Shown here in pieces: positions 34,129-41,617 of a stretch of DNA of 64,000 nt. The stretch comes from Candidatus Woesearchaeota archaeon. Lineage in GTDB: Archaea > Nanobdellota > Nanobdellia > Woesearchaeales > GCA-023898365. The notes below the pieces were generated by a model. The model made no database searches. It was not told the origin of the DNA and saw only the letters and a list, made by a program, of their open reading frames with translations. The stretch covers positions 62,001-126,000 of the forward strand of contig CP060219.1 of NCBI GenBank assembly GCA_023898365.1, written 5' to 3'. Each line of letters begins with the position of its first letter. Within the stretch, counting starts at the first letter, position 1. Both the position numbers and the translations under genes were made by a program.

Positions 34129-34563
34129 TCACTTCAGCTTGAGCGTGCCATCCATAATGAGATGGAGCAAATAGGCTAAGAATCCAACAAGCGCATACAC
34201 CCAATGCAAAAGAGCAAGAGGCGCGCTAAAAATAAGAGCGGCAATTATGGAATGGACAAATCGCCTGTGACGAAGCGTTCGCATAAAGAGCAAACAGACA
34301 AGAGCTATGACTGCTATTTCTTTGCTAATAAAGACACTCACCAAAGCGATGAGCAGTCCAAGATCGATAAGCCAGCCGTGAATAACCGATCTTTTTTCGT
34401 CAAGATCAGGCAACAGGCCATAAATATAACCAATAAGAAGAGCGAAAAGAAGCGTCTTGATAGAAAGGTCAACGCCGATGGAATAGAGCACCCAAAGCAC
34501 AAACAGCGTTAGTAAAAGTGCAAAAAAAGAATGTAAAAACCATCCAAAGCCCTTTCTATTCAT
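34129..34563 (-). CDS. YdjM-like membrane-bound hydrolase family protein
   Basis: 144 residues with four or five hydrophobic helices. The pattern LLPDLDEKRSVIHG, LRHRRFVHSIIAALIF and FLAYLLHLIMDG corresponds to the YdjM/DUF457 family of predicted metal-dependent membrane hydrolases, with Asp and His residues at conserved places. Substrate unknown. Its ATG overlaps the TGA of a 44-residue ORF (ATGA overlap), and a 34-residue ORF lies further upstream; the three appear to be one transcript. Confidence 0.8.
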   Translation of the reverse strand: MNRKGFGWFLHSFFALLLTLFVLWVLYSIGVDLSIKTLLFALLIGYIYGLLPDLDEKRSVIHGWLIDLGLLIALVSVFISKEIAVIALVCLLFMRTLRHRRFVHSIIAALIFSAPLALLHWVYALVGFLAYLLHLIMDGTLKLK

Positions 34564-34694
34564 AATTCAGCTTCGTGGTGCACCTCCCTCATAAAGTTTT
34601 CGAAAGAGTTACGTTCTTCGGCAATAATTAGTCCATGTTCATGGAGCACGTCGGTAATAATCTCTGGGTAATAGTTGTACTTATCTTCTTGCAT
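34560..34694 (-). CDS. 44-residue acidic/His-rich small protein
   Basis: ORF of 44 codons starting at ATG 34694 behind GAGGTG seven bases upstream. The product is soluble and rich in Glu, Asn, His and Tyr (MQEDKYNYYPEIITDVLHEH at the start). Its stop TGA overlaps the start ATG of the YdjM-like gene, which implies translational coupling. Too short for a family assignment. The good ribosome binding site and the coupling are the evidence that it is real. Confidence 0.6.
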   Translation of the reverse strand: MQEDKYNYYPEIITDVLHEHGLIIAEERNSFENFMREVHHEAEL

Positions 34695-34715
34695 TGCAAA
34701 CACCTCACCTAAGTT

Positions 34716-34820
34716 TTATAGCCACGCATCTGAAAATTGATAATCTAAACTTTGCTTTGTCACCTGCGTCATTTGATCCAAAAAAAGTTTTCCGATTCTG
34801 TCATCATATCCTAATACCAT
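34716..34820 (-). CDS. 34-residue small protein
   Basis: ORF of 34 codons starting at ATG 34820 with GGGGTG seven bases before it. It reads MVLGYDDRIGKLFLDQMTQV and ends TKQSLDYQFSDAWL. A TATA-like CCTTATAAACT on the minus strand (34863-34874) is about 45 bases before the ATG. No family recognised. It is 21 bases upstream of the 44-residue ORF on the same strand. Confidence 0.5.
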   Translation of the reverse strand: MVLGYDDRIGKLFLDQMTQVTKQSLDYQFSDAWL

Positions 34821-34862
34821 TGTATCACCCCGTTTTTCGGTATAGTGATGGGAGGTTGAGAA

Positions 34863-34874
34863 GTTTATAAGGAC
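34863..34874 (-). promoter_or_regulatory. TATA box of the small-ORF operon
   Basis: Minus-strand CCTTATAAACTT stands about 45 bases upstream of ATG 34820, which leaves about 20 bases of leader containing the GGGGTG ribosome binding site. No other gene uses this strand upstream. The region 34875-34973 between it and the cdc6 stop contains no ORF or repeat that I can support. Confidence 0.5.
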
Positions 34875-34973
34875 GGCGTCAAGACTTGACCAGTGGGTGT
34901 AACGATTATAAAGAAACTGCTAGATTATAAGAATTAAGGAGTTTGACAAAGACCGCTGCGTGTCCAGTGAACG

Positions 34974-36026
34974 TTAATATTCGGTGAGTTTACGCTCAAT
35001 AATCGTAGTATTCCCGCCCTTGCCTGACTGCTTAGAAGCAGAAACAAAACCACCCTCTGCCAAAGCTTTAATTCGCCGCTGAAAAGTTTTGTAACTGGAC
35101 ACGCCACCTTGAGATTGGTAGAGACGAAAGAGATCGCCGATCTTTTTTCCCGAATGATCTTTCACTAAAGTTAACACGAGTTTTTCATCAGCTTCTAAAT
35201 CAGAAGAGTTTTTGACAGTAAAATCATCAAGCTTCTTCATTGCTGTAGACACATCCTCGCTAGTAACTAGTTTTCGAGATGCTTCTTCTGCAAGAAGTGA
35301 TGATTCGCGAAGTAAAAATAAACCCGTGCGAATATCTTTAAGCAAAAATGCTTTGCGTGCAATAGGCATAAACACGTCTGGCGCAAACACCCCGTCAAAA
35401 AACGCAATCTTAACACGTTCTGCAATAATTTGTTTTGTTTCACTCTCAGAATATGGTTTGAACTCAAGCAAGTCAGGAAGAAGTCTGCTCTTAATACGTT
35501 CATCAAGATCGACAAGGAATGATTTGAAATTCGTAATAAGAATTATTGCTTTTTTGTAAATTTTTTCAAGGACAAAATAAAGAAAGTCAAGATCGTCAAC
35601 TTTGTCTATTTCATCAAAAACAAAGACGGCGCTTGTTTTGTTCACTAAAGTTTCAATAACTTTGTATAAGTCAACCGTTTTTTTATTTTGCGTAAATTTA
35701 TAGCCAAGTTGATCAGCAATTTCAAGAAGCACTTTATAGGTGGAATTATGATGCCAACAATTGATAAAAATAACTTCTACTTCATCAGTTTTTTCTTCTA
35801 AGTCCCGTAAGACCCATTTGATCGCAGCAGTTTTTCCAATACCAGGAGAGCCATGAACAAGTAAATTTCTTCCCGAGTGACCGGCAAGCAAAGGTTTGAT
35901 TACCGTTGCGACATAGTGCTGCTGAGATTCTCGAAAGGGGAGAAGTTTTGGCACGAATTCGAAATCGAGCGCCGCCTCATTTTTTACGAGCGTTCCACCA
36001 AGCACATCATCAAACAATCCCATCAA
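34974..36026 (-). CDS. cdc6: Cdc6/Orc1 replication initiator
   Basis: 350 residues. AAA+ ATPase: Walker A HGSPGIGKTAAIKW (near residue 58), Walker B VFVFDEIDKVDD (near 134), sensor 1 LITNF (near 164), arginine-finger/sensor 2 region DIRTGLFLLRES (near 233). A winged helix forms the last 90 residues (KKIGDLFRLYQSQGGVSSYKTFQRRIKALAEGGFV). It marks and opens the replication origin. Origin-recognition boxes were not recognised in the short flanking gaps, so the origin position is not shown. Confidence 0.93.
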   Translation of the reverse strand: MMGLFDDVLGGTLVKNEAALDFEFVPKLLPFRESQQHYVATVIKPLLAGHSGRNLLVHGSPGIGKTAAIKWVLRDLEEKTDEVEVIFINCWHHNSTYKVLLEIADQLGYKFTQNKKTVDLYKVIETLVNKTSAVFVFDEIDKVDDLDFLYFVLEKIYKKAIILITNFKSFLVDLDERIKSRLLPDLLEFKPYSESETKQIIAERVKIAFFDGVFAPDVFMPIARKAFLLKDIRTGLFLLRESSLLAEEASRKLVTSEDVSTAMKKLDDFTVKNSSDLEADEKLVLTLVKDHSGKKIGDLFRLYQSQGGVSSYKTFQRRIKALAEGGFVSASKQSGKGGNTTIIERKLTEY

Positions 36027-36067
36027 AACAAAGAAAATGCTTGCAGTTTATTAAATTAATGTAAGAA

Positions 36068-36607
36068 TCACCACTGCGTTTTTCGCAAGCCAAGGGTGAA
36101 GGAAACAAAGTTGGTGAGTATGTGCAGAAAGGAAAACATGACAAGGGAAAGAATAATCTGCAGCCATGAAAAAGAAACAATAAACGATAAACATACCAGC
36201 GTGCCAACCACCCAATCAATTTCATCGAAAGGAATAAATCTTGCCCCGGGTTTAATATTACATTGTCGTTTGAAGAAACTTTTGAGCGCATCGCCGCCAA
36301 GCGCACCGAATCCGAGAAGAAAGCCAACGCCAAGAACAGAAATTGACGAGTAATCAAGAAGTGCAAACCAAGCAGTTTTCTGTGCAAGAAGAGTCTGCCA
36401 ATAGAGAATGACGATTGCTAAGAGTATTCCAAAGAAAAATCCTCGAAAGGTTTTATGCGCGCCAAAAATACGTTTACCACGAAAGGTCTTTCCAAAATCA
36501 ATTGGCTTGTTAAGCAGATCAACTCCTTTGAAAATGACCGGTGCCATATTTGCAAAACCTGCAGGAAGAAAGAGCCAAAACAAACCAAGCAATGTTGTTG
36601 TTATCAT
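36068..36607 (-). CDS. carS: CDP-archaeol synthase (CarS)
   Basis: 179 residues from ATG 36607; the longer frame upstream lies over the PHP gene. Five membrane helices and the DUF46/CarS motifs: GKTFRGKRIFGAHKTFRG near residues 37-54, LLGFGALGGDALKSFFKRQ near 97-115 and ARFIPFDEIDWVVG near 121-134. The enzyme activates unsaturated archaeol with CTP to CDP-archaeol, before head-group attachment. Translation is coupled to the PHP gene by an ATGA overlap. Confidence 0.93.
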   Translation of the reverse strand: MITTTLLGLFWLFLPAGFANMAPVIFKGVDLLNKPIDFGKTFRGKRIFGAHKTFRGFFFGILLAIVILYWQTLLAQKTAWFALLDYSSISVLGVGFLLGFGALGGDALKSFFKRQCNIKPGARFIPFDEIDWVVGTLVCLSFIVSFSWLQIILSLVMFSFLHILTNFVSFTLGLRKTQW

Positions 36608-37392
36608 GAAAACCTCTTTTTTAGTAAATATTCGTGAAAGACTGTGCAAGACTCTCGAATAAAATGGCCAAGATGAAAGGGAGTTCTTTGTTTTCCAACC
36701 ACCTGAGGAGACTTGTTTGCAAGTACTGTTTGATAAAGTTTTTCTTTTGATGTGCGTATAAGCACATATGTGCCTAACCCCCACGAATGGTGCGCATCAC
36801 TTCCTGCAGTAAGGAGTTGTGGATGTTTTGGATAATCAGATCGTGGTAAATGCATTGTCTGTTGCATTTTTTTTATTTGTAATGGAAATAAGAACTGTAA
36901 CAATTTACTTGCAAAAGGAATACCTGAAAATACCTCATTTGCTATTTCAACACCTGCAAATTTGTTGGCATCTTTTGTATAGGCATCGTATCCTTTTGTG
37001 TTTATGTAAGAAGTTGTTCCAAGAATTCTTGGATGGGCGATGATGGCAACAAGTGCGTGTGTGTTTGCAAAAGCGATGAGTTCTTCACAAGTCAAGTTTT
37101 TTGGTTTTAACTCAGGATAGGTATAGAGCGATTCATCTTTTGCATACAGCAAGATGTCCACGCCTTCTTTGGTGAGGTATTCCATGCCTGGAAAAACAAA
37201 ACAATTCCTTGGTTTGGTCTGGTTCATTACTGCATAAGCACGTTGAGGATGCTTATAGACATGCTCAGTAACCATAATTACGTTAATACTGAGCTGTTGT
37301 AAGACAGACCAATAGCGTTTTGCTCGCTTGTATGCTCTCGCATCGTTTCGCGGCAAGTTTGGATGCATATGATAATCTACACGAAATTCCAT
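36604..37392 (-). CDS. PHP-domain phosphoesterase
   Basis: About 262 residues from ATG 37392; upstream codons are inside the previous gene. Metal-binding motifs of the PHP family are seen in order: RVDYHMHPN (near residue 6), VTEHVY (near 44), FPGMEYL (near 71), IIAHPR (near 122) and TAGSDAHHSWGLG (near 194). It hydrolyses a phosphoester; substrate unknown. Placed between a CDP-alcohol phosphatidyltransferase and CarS with an ATGA overlap to carS, which hints at a step on a phosphorylated lipid or head group. Confidence 0.85.
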   Translation of the reverse strand: MEFRVDYHMHPNLPRNDARAYKRAKRYWSVLQQLSINVIMVTEHVYKHPQRAYAVMNQTKPRNCFVFPGMEYLTKEGVDILLYAKDESLYTYPELKPKNLTCEELIAFANTHALVAIIAHPRILGTTSYINTKGYDAYTKDANKFAGVEIANEVFSGIPFASKLLQFLFPLQIKKMQQTMHLPRSDYPKHPQLLTAGSDAHHSWGLGTYVLIRTSKEKLYQTVLANKSPQVVGKQRTPFHLGHFIRESCTVFHEYLLKKRFS

Positions 37393-37396
37393 TTTG

Positions 37397-38011
37397 TTAA
37401 TTCTTAAGTATACGAAAGAAAAAAAGAAGCGCGTCAATTGCGAGCATAAACACAAGAAGCAAATAGAGTTCAAAGAAAACGAGTGTTGATGTCAGAACAT
37501 AAAAGAGAAAGGAAAGATAGCCAAGTCCAACAAATATGTTTGGAACTGTTCCCGCAACCGCGTGAAATCGCCAAGACGACGGAAGTAATTGCGCATGATA
37601 TATTGATCGAAATAGTTTACTTGCAGCCATAACATATACGGCAATCATGCCAATAAATCCTGAAAGAAGATTTGCAAATACTAAACCAATAGTAAAGAGG
37701 GTGAAGTTAAGACTGTCAGCAACCATGTCTATAAACTTTCCCCGATCACTTGTTACGTTCTGATACCTTGCAAGCGAACCATCCATGAGATCAAGAAGGT
37801 AGCCTATAATAAGAAAGAGGAGCGCTATTGTTGGTCTTGTCCGAGCAAAGCATGCAAAGAGCAAAAAGAAGAGAATGCCAAGCAACGTGAGATGATTTGG
37901 CGTAATATGCAGCTTTGTGACAATAAAAGAGAGTGGTGCAAAGAGTTTTGTTCGAAATGCTGCAACGCGCGTATACATCCTAACAGACAACGAGAGAGCT
38001 CCTTTCCCCAT
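37397..38011 (-). CDS. CDP-alcohol phosphatidyltransferase family protein
   Basis: 204 residues with five or six membrane helices and the motif D-x2-D-G-x2-A-R-x8-G-x3-D-x3-D, read here as LDLMDGSLARYQNVTSDRG followed by KFIDMVAD (near residues 72-97). Such enzymes transfer a phospho-head group from a CDP-lipid, for example to glycerol phosphate, inositol phosphate or serine. With CarS downstream it probably uses CDP-archaeol. The head-group alcohol cannot be told from sequence. Confidence 0.9.
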   Translation of the reverse strand: MGKGALSLSVRMYTRVAAFRTKLFAPLSFIVTKLHITPNHLTLLGILFFLLFACFARTRPTIALLFLIIGYLLDLMDGSLARYQNVTSDRGKFIDMVADSLNFTLFTIGLVFANLLSGFIGMIAVYVMAASKLFRSIYHAQLLPSSWRFHAVAGTVPNIFVGLGYLSFLFYVLTSTLVFFELYLLLVFMLAIDALLFFFRILKN

Positions 38012-38058
38012 AATTGTAACAGATCAAACCCCATTTAAATAGCTTCTGACCGTCATTA

Positions 38059-38076
38059 AACCACTTATGAGTGGTT
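38059..38076. promoter_or_regulatory. 18-bp palindrome before the AbrB-kinase pair
   Basis: AACCACT-TATG-AGTGGTT is a perfect inverted repeat with seven-base arms and four-base spacer. It is immediately upstream of the TATA-like AGTATTTAAATATG at 38089-38102 and the AbrB ATG at 38139. Probably a binding site for a dimeric regulator, possibly the AbrB protein itself. Confidence 0.55.
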
Positions 38077-38088
38077 AAAAAAGCGAAA

Positions 38089-38102
38089 AGTATTTAAATA
38101 TG
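38089..38102 (+). promoter_or_regulatory. TATA box of the AbrB-kinase operon
   Basis: AGTATTTAAATATG lies 37-50 bases before ATG 38139 and just downstream of the palindrome at 38059-38076. A transcript starting about 25 bases later would have a leader of about 20 bases. Confidence 0.5.
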
Positions 38103-38138
38103 TATCTCCTATGTATAATTACTCAAAAGTGACTAAAA

Positions 38139-38285
38139 ATGGGCGAACAATACACCATCACCAAAAAAATTGCAAAACACGGAACGCAAGCAATAATTGT
38201 CATTCCACGCATTCTAGAACATAAACTCAAGCCCAAAACCATGGTGAAACTTACTATCGATATCATAGAGGAGGGAGCAGCATGA
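38139..38285 (+). CDS. small AbrB/SpoVT-type DNA-binding protein
   Basis: 48 residues: MGEQYTITKKIAKHGTQAII then VIPRILEHKLKPKTMVKLTI and DIIEEGAA. This is a single swapped-hairpin AbrB domain (beta strand, KHGTQAIIVIP, then KPKTMVKLTI). Such proteins dimerise and bind palindromic DNA. Its TGA overlaps the ATG of the kinase gene by ATGA, so the two are translationally coupled, and a palindrome lies just upstream. Confidence 0.7.
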   Translation: MGEQYTITKKIAKHGTQAIIVIPRILEHKLKPKTMVKLTIDIIEEGAA

Positions 38286-40561
38286 AAACAGCAGTGACCC
38301 CTCCAAACCCCCCTTCAAGAAAAGAAGGAACAGTGATTGACGCAGACGACTATCCTGCAGATCACGAAGCAGAACAAGCACTTCAAGATCTTACCCAACA
38401 CCTCAACACCACCCCAACACAAGGCGAAGCATCCGACGCTGTACTTGCTGAAATTTTAGAAATTCTCAGCTCACACGACCCCATGGGCAAGTACAGCTCG
38501 CTTCGACCTCATAGAAAAGGAGGAACAAGAAAAACCTACCTGGCAAATTGGGGAAAAGCAGGACTTCCCGTCATCTTCAAAGCAGACATTGCAGCAAATG
38601 AATTGGTCTCTTCACATGCAAAACGTCATGTACTCGAACGGGGCTGCACCACAGAAAACGAACTCGATATCATTTCAGAAATTGAACATCCTGAACAACA
38701 TTATCTTATCGGTCTTCGCGATTTCTTCGTGAGTGAAAAATTACTCGCGTTAGGATCACCATCAGGAACCATCACAGTAGAAAATTTCTTCGATGGTAAA
38801 ACGCTTGAAGAACTCGTCCAAGAAGATGGAGTGTTATCAAAAAAAGAATTTGAAGAATTATTCTCACAACAGCTCGAAGCAGAGCGTTACTTAATAAATG
38901 AAGTTGGCGTGTACCATCGAGACAATCATAAACGAAACATCTTAGTTAAAAAAACAAACAAAGGAATTGAAAGTCGTTTGACAGATTATGGAAATGCGAT
39001 CAAAAAAGATAGAGTACAAGCGAAAGTCTTACCAACAGGAGGATCAACGTATATTCTTGATCCAACTCTTGGAGAAACGCAAGCGCACGACGAAACATCT
39101 GAACTGTTTGCCATAGGAAAAAATATGATCTATGCCTTAACAGGCGAAGAAGTCCGCGACAACTCACTAGCAGCAATCAAAGAAGCACTCCACAAAATTA
39201 AAGGAGGAGCAAAAAAATATGTTCCCTTTATCGATCGCTTAGTCTCACACGATCGCGAAGAACGATTTGAAAATATTGATCAAGCAATCGCTGCATTTGC
39301 AGAACTCAAAAAACCAGGATTCTTCAAACACCTAGTAACCAATTATGCAAAGCAAACCATGTTCGCAGCAGGAGTCTTAAGCACAGTTACTCTCAGCACT
39401 GTTGGCGCATTTCTCTACCAATCAGCAGACTTTGCAGCGCAGCTCGCAGAAGAAAGCAAACGCGGCGTTGAAATGAAAGTGCTTGACAGAACAGCAGACA
39501 TTAGCAACGACTTATTTGATGCGACAGTCAGACTTTACTCCTGGGACGATTGTGATCACCGCTGGCCAGAAGTAGAAGCATTGCGCGTCGCGCCAGGCGA
39601 ATCGCTCTCAGGAGACATCGAAGCGATTTGCGAAAAAATACCTATATTTGATGGAAACTATGGAATTTACAGATTCCTCAGCCTCCCCCATTTTTATGGC
39701 AGAGCATATATTGAAGGCATTGACAAAGAAGATCATGTTGGCGTCTGGCCAGATCGCAGCGAAAGCACAGTGGCTCTTGACATGCACGAAGGAGGAGCAT
39801 ATGGAGATGGCATCAATTATACTATTCCGGAAGACATCGCGCCAGGAACGCATTACTTTGTTGTTGAATTGTTTTCTCCAGGAAATGAAAAGCCACAATA
39901 CGGCAACGATTGGTCAGAACATCTTAAACTTCCAGAAAAAGGAACCCTTATGTTCCGCACACACATTCCGTTAATTGTTGGAGAAGAAACACAAGGCGTT
40001 GATTTGAAATTCTTAGCACTTAATAGAATGCCTGATCAGCTCAGCTTAGGAGAAGTGTATGAAGCCCCATCAAAAGGCTACACTTTCGAACCAAAAAACC
40101 TGACGATGGAAGTGAGCCTCCCCGACGAAGGCCACGAATTTACTCTAAGAAATAAAAGTAACAGACACCCTCTGCACACGTATCTGAACATGCCGAACAC
40201 AAACAATACAGAAGTACAACCTCTGCAAATTGTTGTGCGCGACTCAACAGGCACCATTAACTCGTGCATGTATCTTCCCATTAAACGACAGGAAGAAACA
40301 TATAATGAGGGAAGATATCAGTTGTGGGAGTTTGGCATTCCAGGACTTGAATGGAAAGACAAAGTAAAAATGTTAAGAGATGATGTATTTGCTCGCGACT
40401 GGATAGCAACACATCCTGAAGTGCAACAAACATTTGAAGTGTATCAAGCAGCCCAGGAACGATTTATTGCAGATGTTCCCAAGCTTACCGATAGGATAGA
40501 ATTCAACCAGAGTCAACTTGACTCACTCTGGAATAACGCAGCACAGTTCGGTTTCCATTAA
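38282..40561 (+). CDS. receptor-like Ser/Thr protein kinase with outer domain
   Basis: 759 residues. The N-terminal 60 are acidic and disordered. The kinase lobe follows: ATP lysine in VIFKADI (K100), catalytic loop YHRDNHKRNILV (HRD at 212-214, N219), and DYG in place of DFG (235-237), then a C-lobe to about residue 345. A hydrophobic helix near 358-378 spans the membrane. The outer domain of about 380 residues has acidic beta-like stretches and two cysteines (DDCDHRW, EAICEK), with no recognised fold. The layout is like bacterial PknB-type sensors, but the C-terminal domain is different. It likely couples an extracellular signal to cytoplasmic phosphorylation. Confidence 0.82.
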   Translation: MKTAVTPPNPPSRKEGTVIDADDYPADHEAEQALQDLTQHLNTTPTQGEASDAVLAEILEILSSHDPMGKYSSLRPHRKGGTRKTYLANWGKAGLPVIFKADIAANELVSSHAKRHVLERGCTTENELDIISEIEHPEQHYLIGLRDFFVSEKLLALGSPSGTITVENFFDGKTLEELVQEDGVLSKKEFEELFSQQLEAERYLINEVGVYHRDNHKRNILVKKTNKGIESRLTDYGNAIKKDRVQAKVLPTGGSTYILDPTLGETQAHDETSELFAIGKNMIYALTGEEVRDNSLAAIKEALHKIKGGAKKYVPFIDRLVSHDREERFENIDQAIAAFAELKKPGFFKHLVTNYAKQTMFAAGVLSTVTLSTVGAFLYQSADFAAQLAEESKRGVEMKVLDRTADISNDLFDATVRLYSWDDCDHRWPEVEALRVAPGESLSGDIEAICEKIPIFDGNYGIYRFLSLPHFYGRAYIEGIDKEDHVGVWPDRSESTVALDMHEGGAYGDGINYTIPEDIAPGTHYFVVELFSPGNEKPQYGNDWSEHLKLPEKGTLMFRTHIPLIVGEETQGVDLKFLALNRMPDQLSLGEVYEAPSKGYTFEPKNLTMEVSLPDEGHEFTLRNKSNRHPLHTYLNMPNTNNTEVQPLQIVVRDSTGTINSCMYLPIKRQEETYNEGRYQLWEFGIPGLEWKDKVKMLRDDVFARDWIATHPEVQQTFEVYQAAQERFIADVPKLTDRIEFNQSQLDSLWNNAAQFGFH

Positions 40562-40562
40562 G

Positions 40563-41471
40563 TCAAAGCAGAACACCACTCAAAGGACTGTTCGTTTGAA
40601 AGAATTTTCTCACCGATGCAAGTAAGTGATACAAGACAACTGTTTCTTTGCCTTTGGCTGTTTCTAACAATTCATAGCCGCGTTTGTAGAGTAAGTCTTT
40701 CTCTAAGGCATGCGCTTTTGCAAGAAGCGCAATATTTTTCTTCAAATAGGTATCTCTTACCGCATGAAAGAGTTCGCGCGCATCTTCTAAAAGAGCAATC
40801 ACTTCTTTTCTAGCTTTTATCGGTTTAGGAATAGCTTTGTTTAAATGATACAATTCACGATGTCCATGATCGATAAGATGCAAGAATGCCCAGAAGAATT
40901 CTGCTCGGTCACGAAGCAAACGTTCTTTAACAACAATGCGTCTGCAAAAATTGTCATACTTCATGATGCGTTCTTCAACTGCTGCGTACGATTCTTCTCC
41001 TTCTTTTCCTTGCAAGCGCAATTTGGTGATGTCAAAAAGAATATCGATGTTAAAGAACACTTTCTGCAAGATGGGATCAAATTGATCCGCACTTGGCTCA
41101 GTTATGTTTTCCACCACACAATATTCTTTTTCTTTTTTGATAATATCAAACCCAATAAGTTTTGTTGCAATAGTGTCTTGGAGCAGAGCAAATTGTTCTT
41201 CATTTGCAAAACGCACAGTGATGCGATCAAAGCCTCGACGATAGGCAGTGCTGATGAGTGTGCGCACAGAAGATTCAACGTTTGAAACAAGATCAATGGT
41301 GGTTTCTTTTTTGGTTTGCGTACTAAGACTTTCAGGCGTTATAAGCAACGCTTCACCTGACGACGCAACGTTTACTTCCGCACCTTTTCCAAGTTCATGT
41401 TCTTTTATCCACTTACTTGGCAAAGAGATCATAAGTGTTGCTGCGCCCTGTTTGACAAGTTTTCTCTTCAT
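40563..41471 (-). CDS. AbrB-PhoU type phosphate-uptake regulator
   Basis: 302 residues. The first 50 are an AbrB-type domain (KRKLVKQGAATLMISLPSKWIKEHELGKG), the rest two helical PhoU-like repeats (near 90-190 and 195-290) with acidic helix positions such as ILFDITKLRL and ELYHLNKAI. This combination is the archaeal PhoU-related regulator (COG0704 type), which in archaea may bind DNA. Convergent with the kinase gene by a one-base gap; divergent from the gene at 41618. Confidence 0.82.
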   Translation of the reverse strand: MKRKLVKQGAATLMISLPSKWIKEHELGKGAEVNVASSGEALLITPESLSTQTKKETTIDLVSNVESSVRTLISTAYRRGFDRITVRFANEEQFALLQDTIATKLIGFDIIKKEKEYCVVENITEPSADQFDPILQKVFFNIDILFDITKLRLQGKEGEESYAAVEERIMKYDNFCRRIVVKERLLRDRAEFFWAFLHLIDHGHRELYHLNKAIPKPIKARKEVIALLEDARELFHAVRDTYLKKNIALLAKAHALEKDLLYKRGYELLETAKGKETVVLYHLLASVRKFFQTNSPLSGVLL

Positions 41472-41551
41472 AATTGTTTAATAATAATCCCTATTTATAT
41501 TTATTTCGTTTATTTATATAATTATACTAATATATATAGTTTAATAAAAAA

Positions 41552-41560
41552 GTATAAATA
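41552..41560 (+). promoter_or_regulatory. TATA box of the secreted beta-rich protein gene
   Basis: GTATAAATA at 41552-41560 places a transcript start near 41580, about 38 bases before the ATG at 41618. The region between 41472 and 41550 is very A+T-rich and may also hold the promoter of the divergent PhoU-like gene. Confidence 0.55.
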
Positions 41561-41577
41561 CTTCTAGGCAGTAATTA

Positions 41578-41597
41578 TTGTTACCGAAAGGTAATAA
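41578..41597 (+). promoter_or_regulatory. hairpin with GAAA loop at mRNA 5' end
   Basis: TTGTTACC-GAAA-GGTAATAA can fold into an eight-pair stem (one G-T pair) closed by a GNRA-type loop. It begins about where transcription should start and is followed by AACAAACAA and GGTG (41605-41608) before ATG 41618. It could stabilise the 5' end of the message or act as an operator. Confidence 0.5.
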
Positions 41598-41617
41598 CAA
41601 ACAAGGTGAAACACGAA

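Noticed and set aside
34875..34973. Replication origin next to cdc6
   Set aside because: No repeated origin-recognition boxes or long A+T-rich unwinding stretch were seen in the short flanking gaps.
36608..36784. Longer N-terminus for CarS
   Set aside because: The extra 59 codons overlap the PHP gene and contain no CarS motif; the ATGA overlap at 36604-36607 fits the shorter start.
38282..40561. Kinase as a pseudokinase because of DYG instead of DFG
   Set aside because: DYG occurs in active kinases and HRD, N219 and the ATP lysine are all present, so inactivity is not supported.
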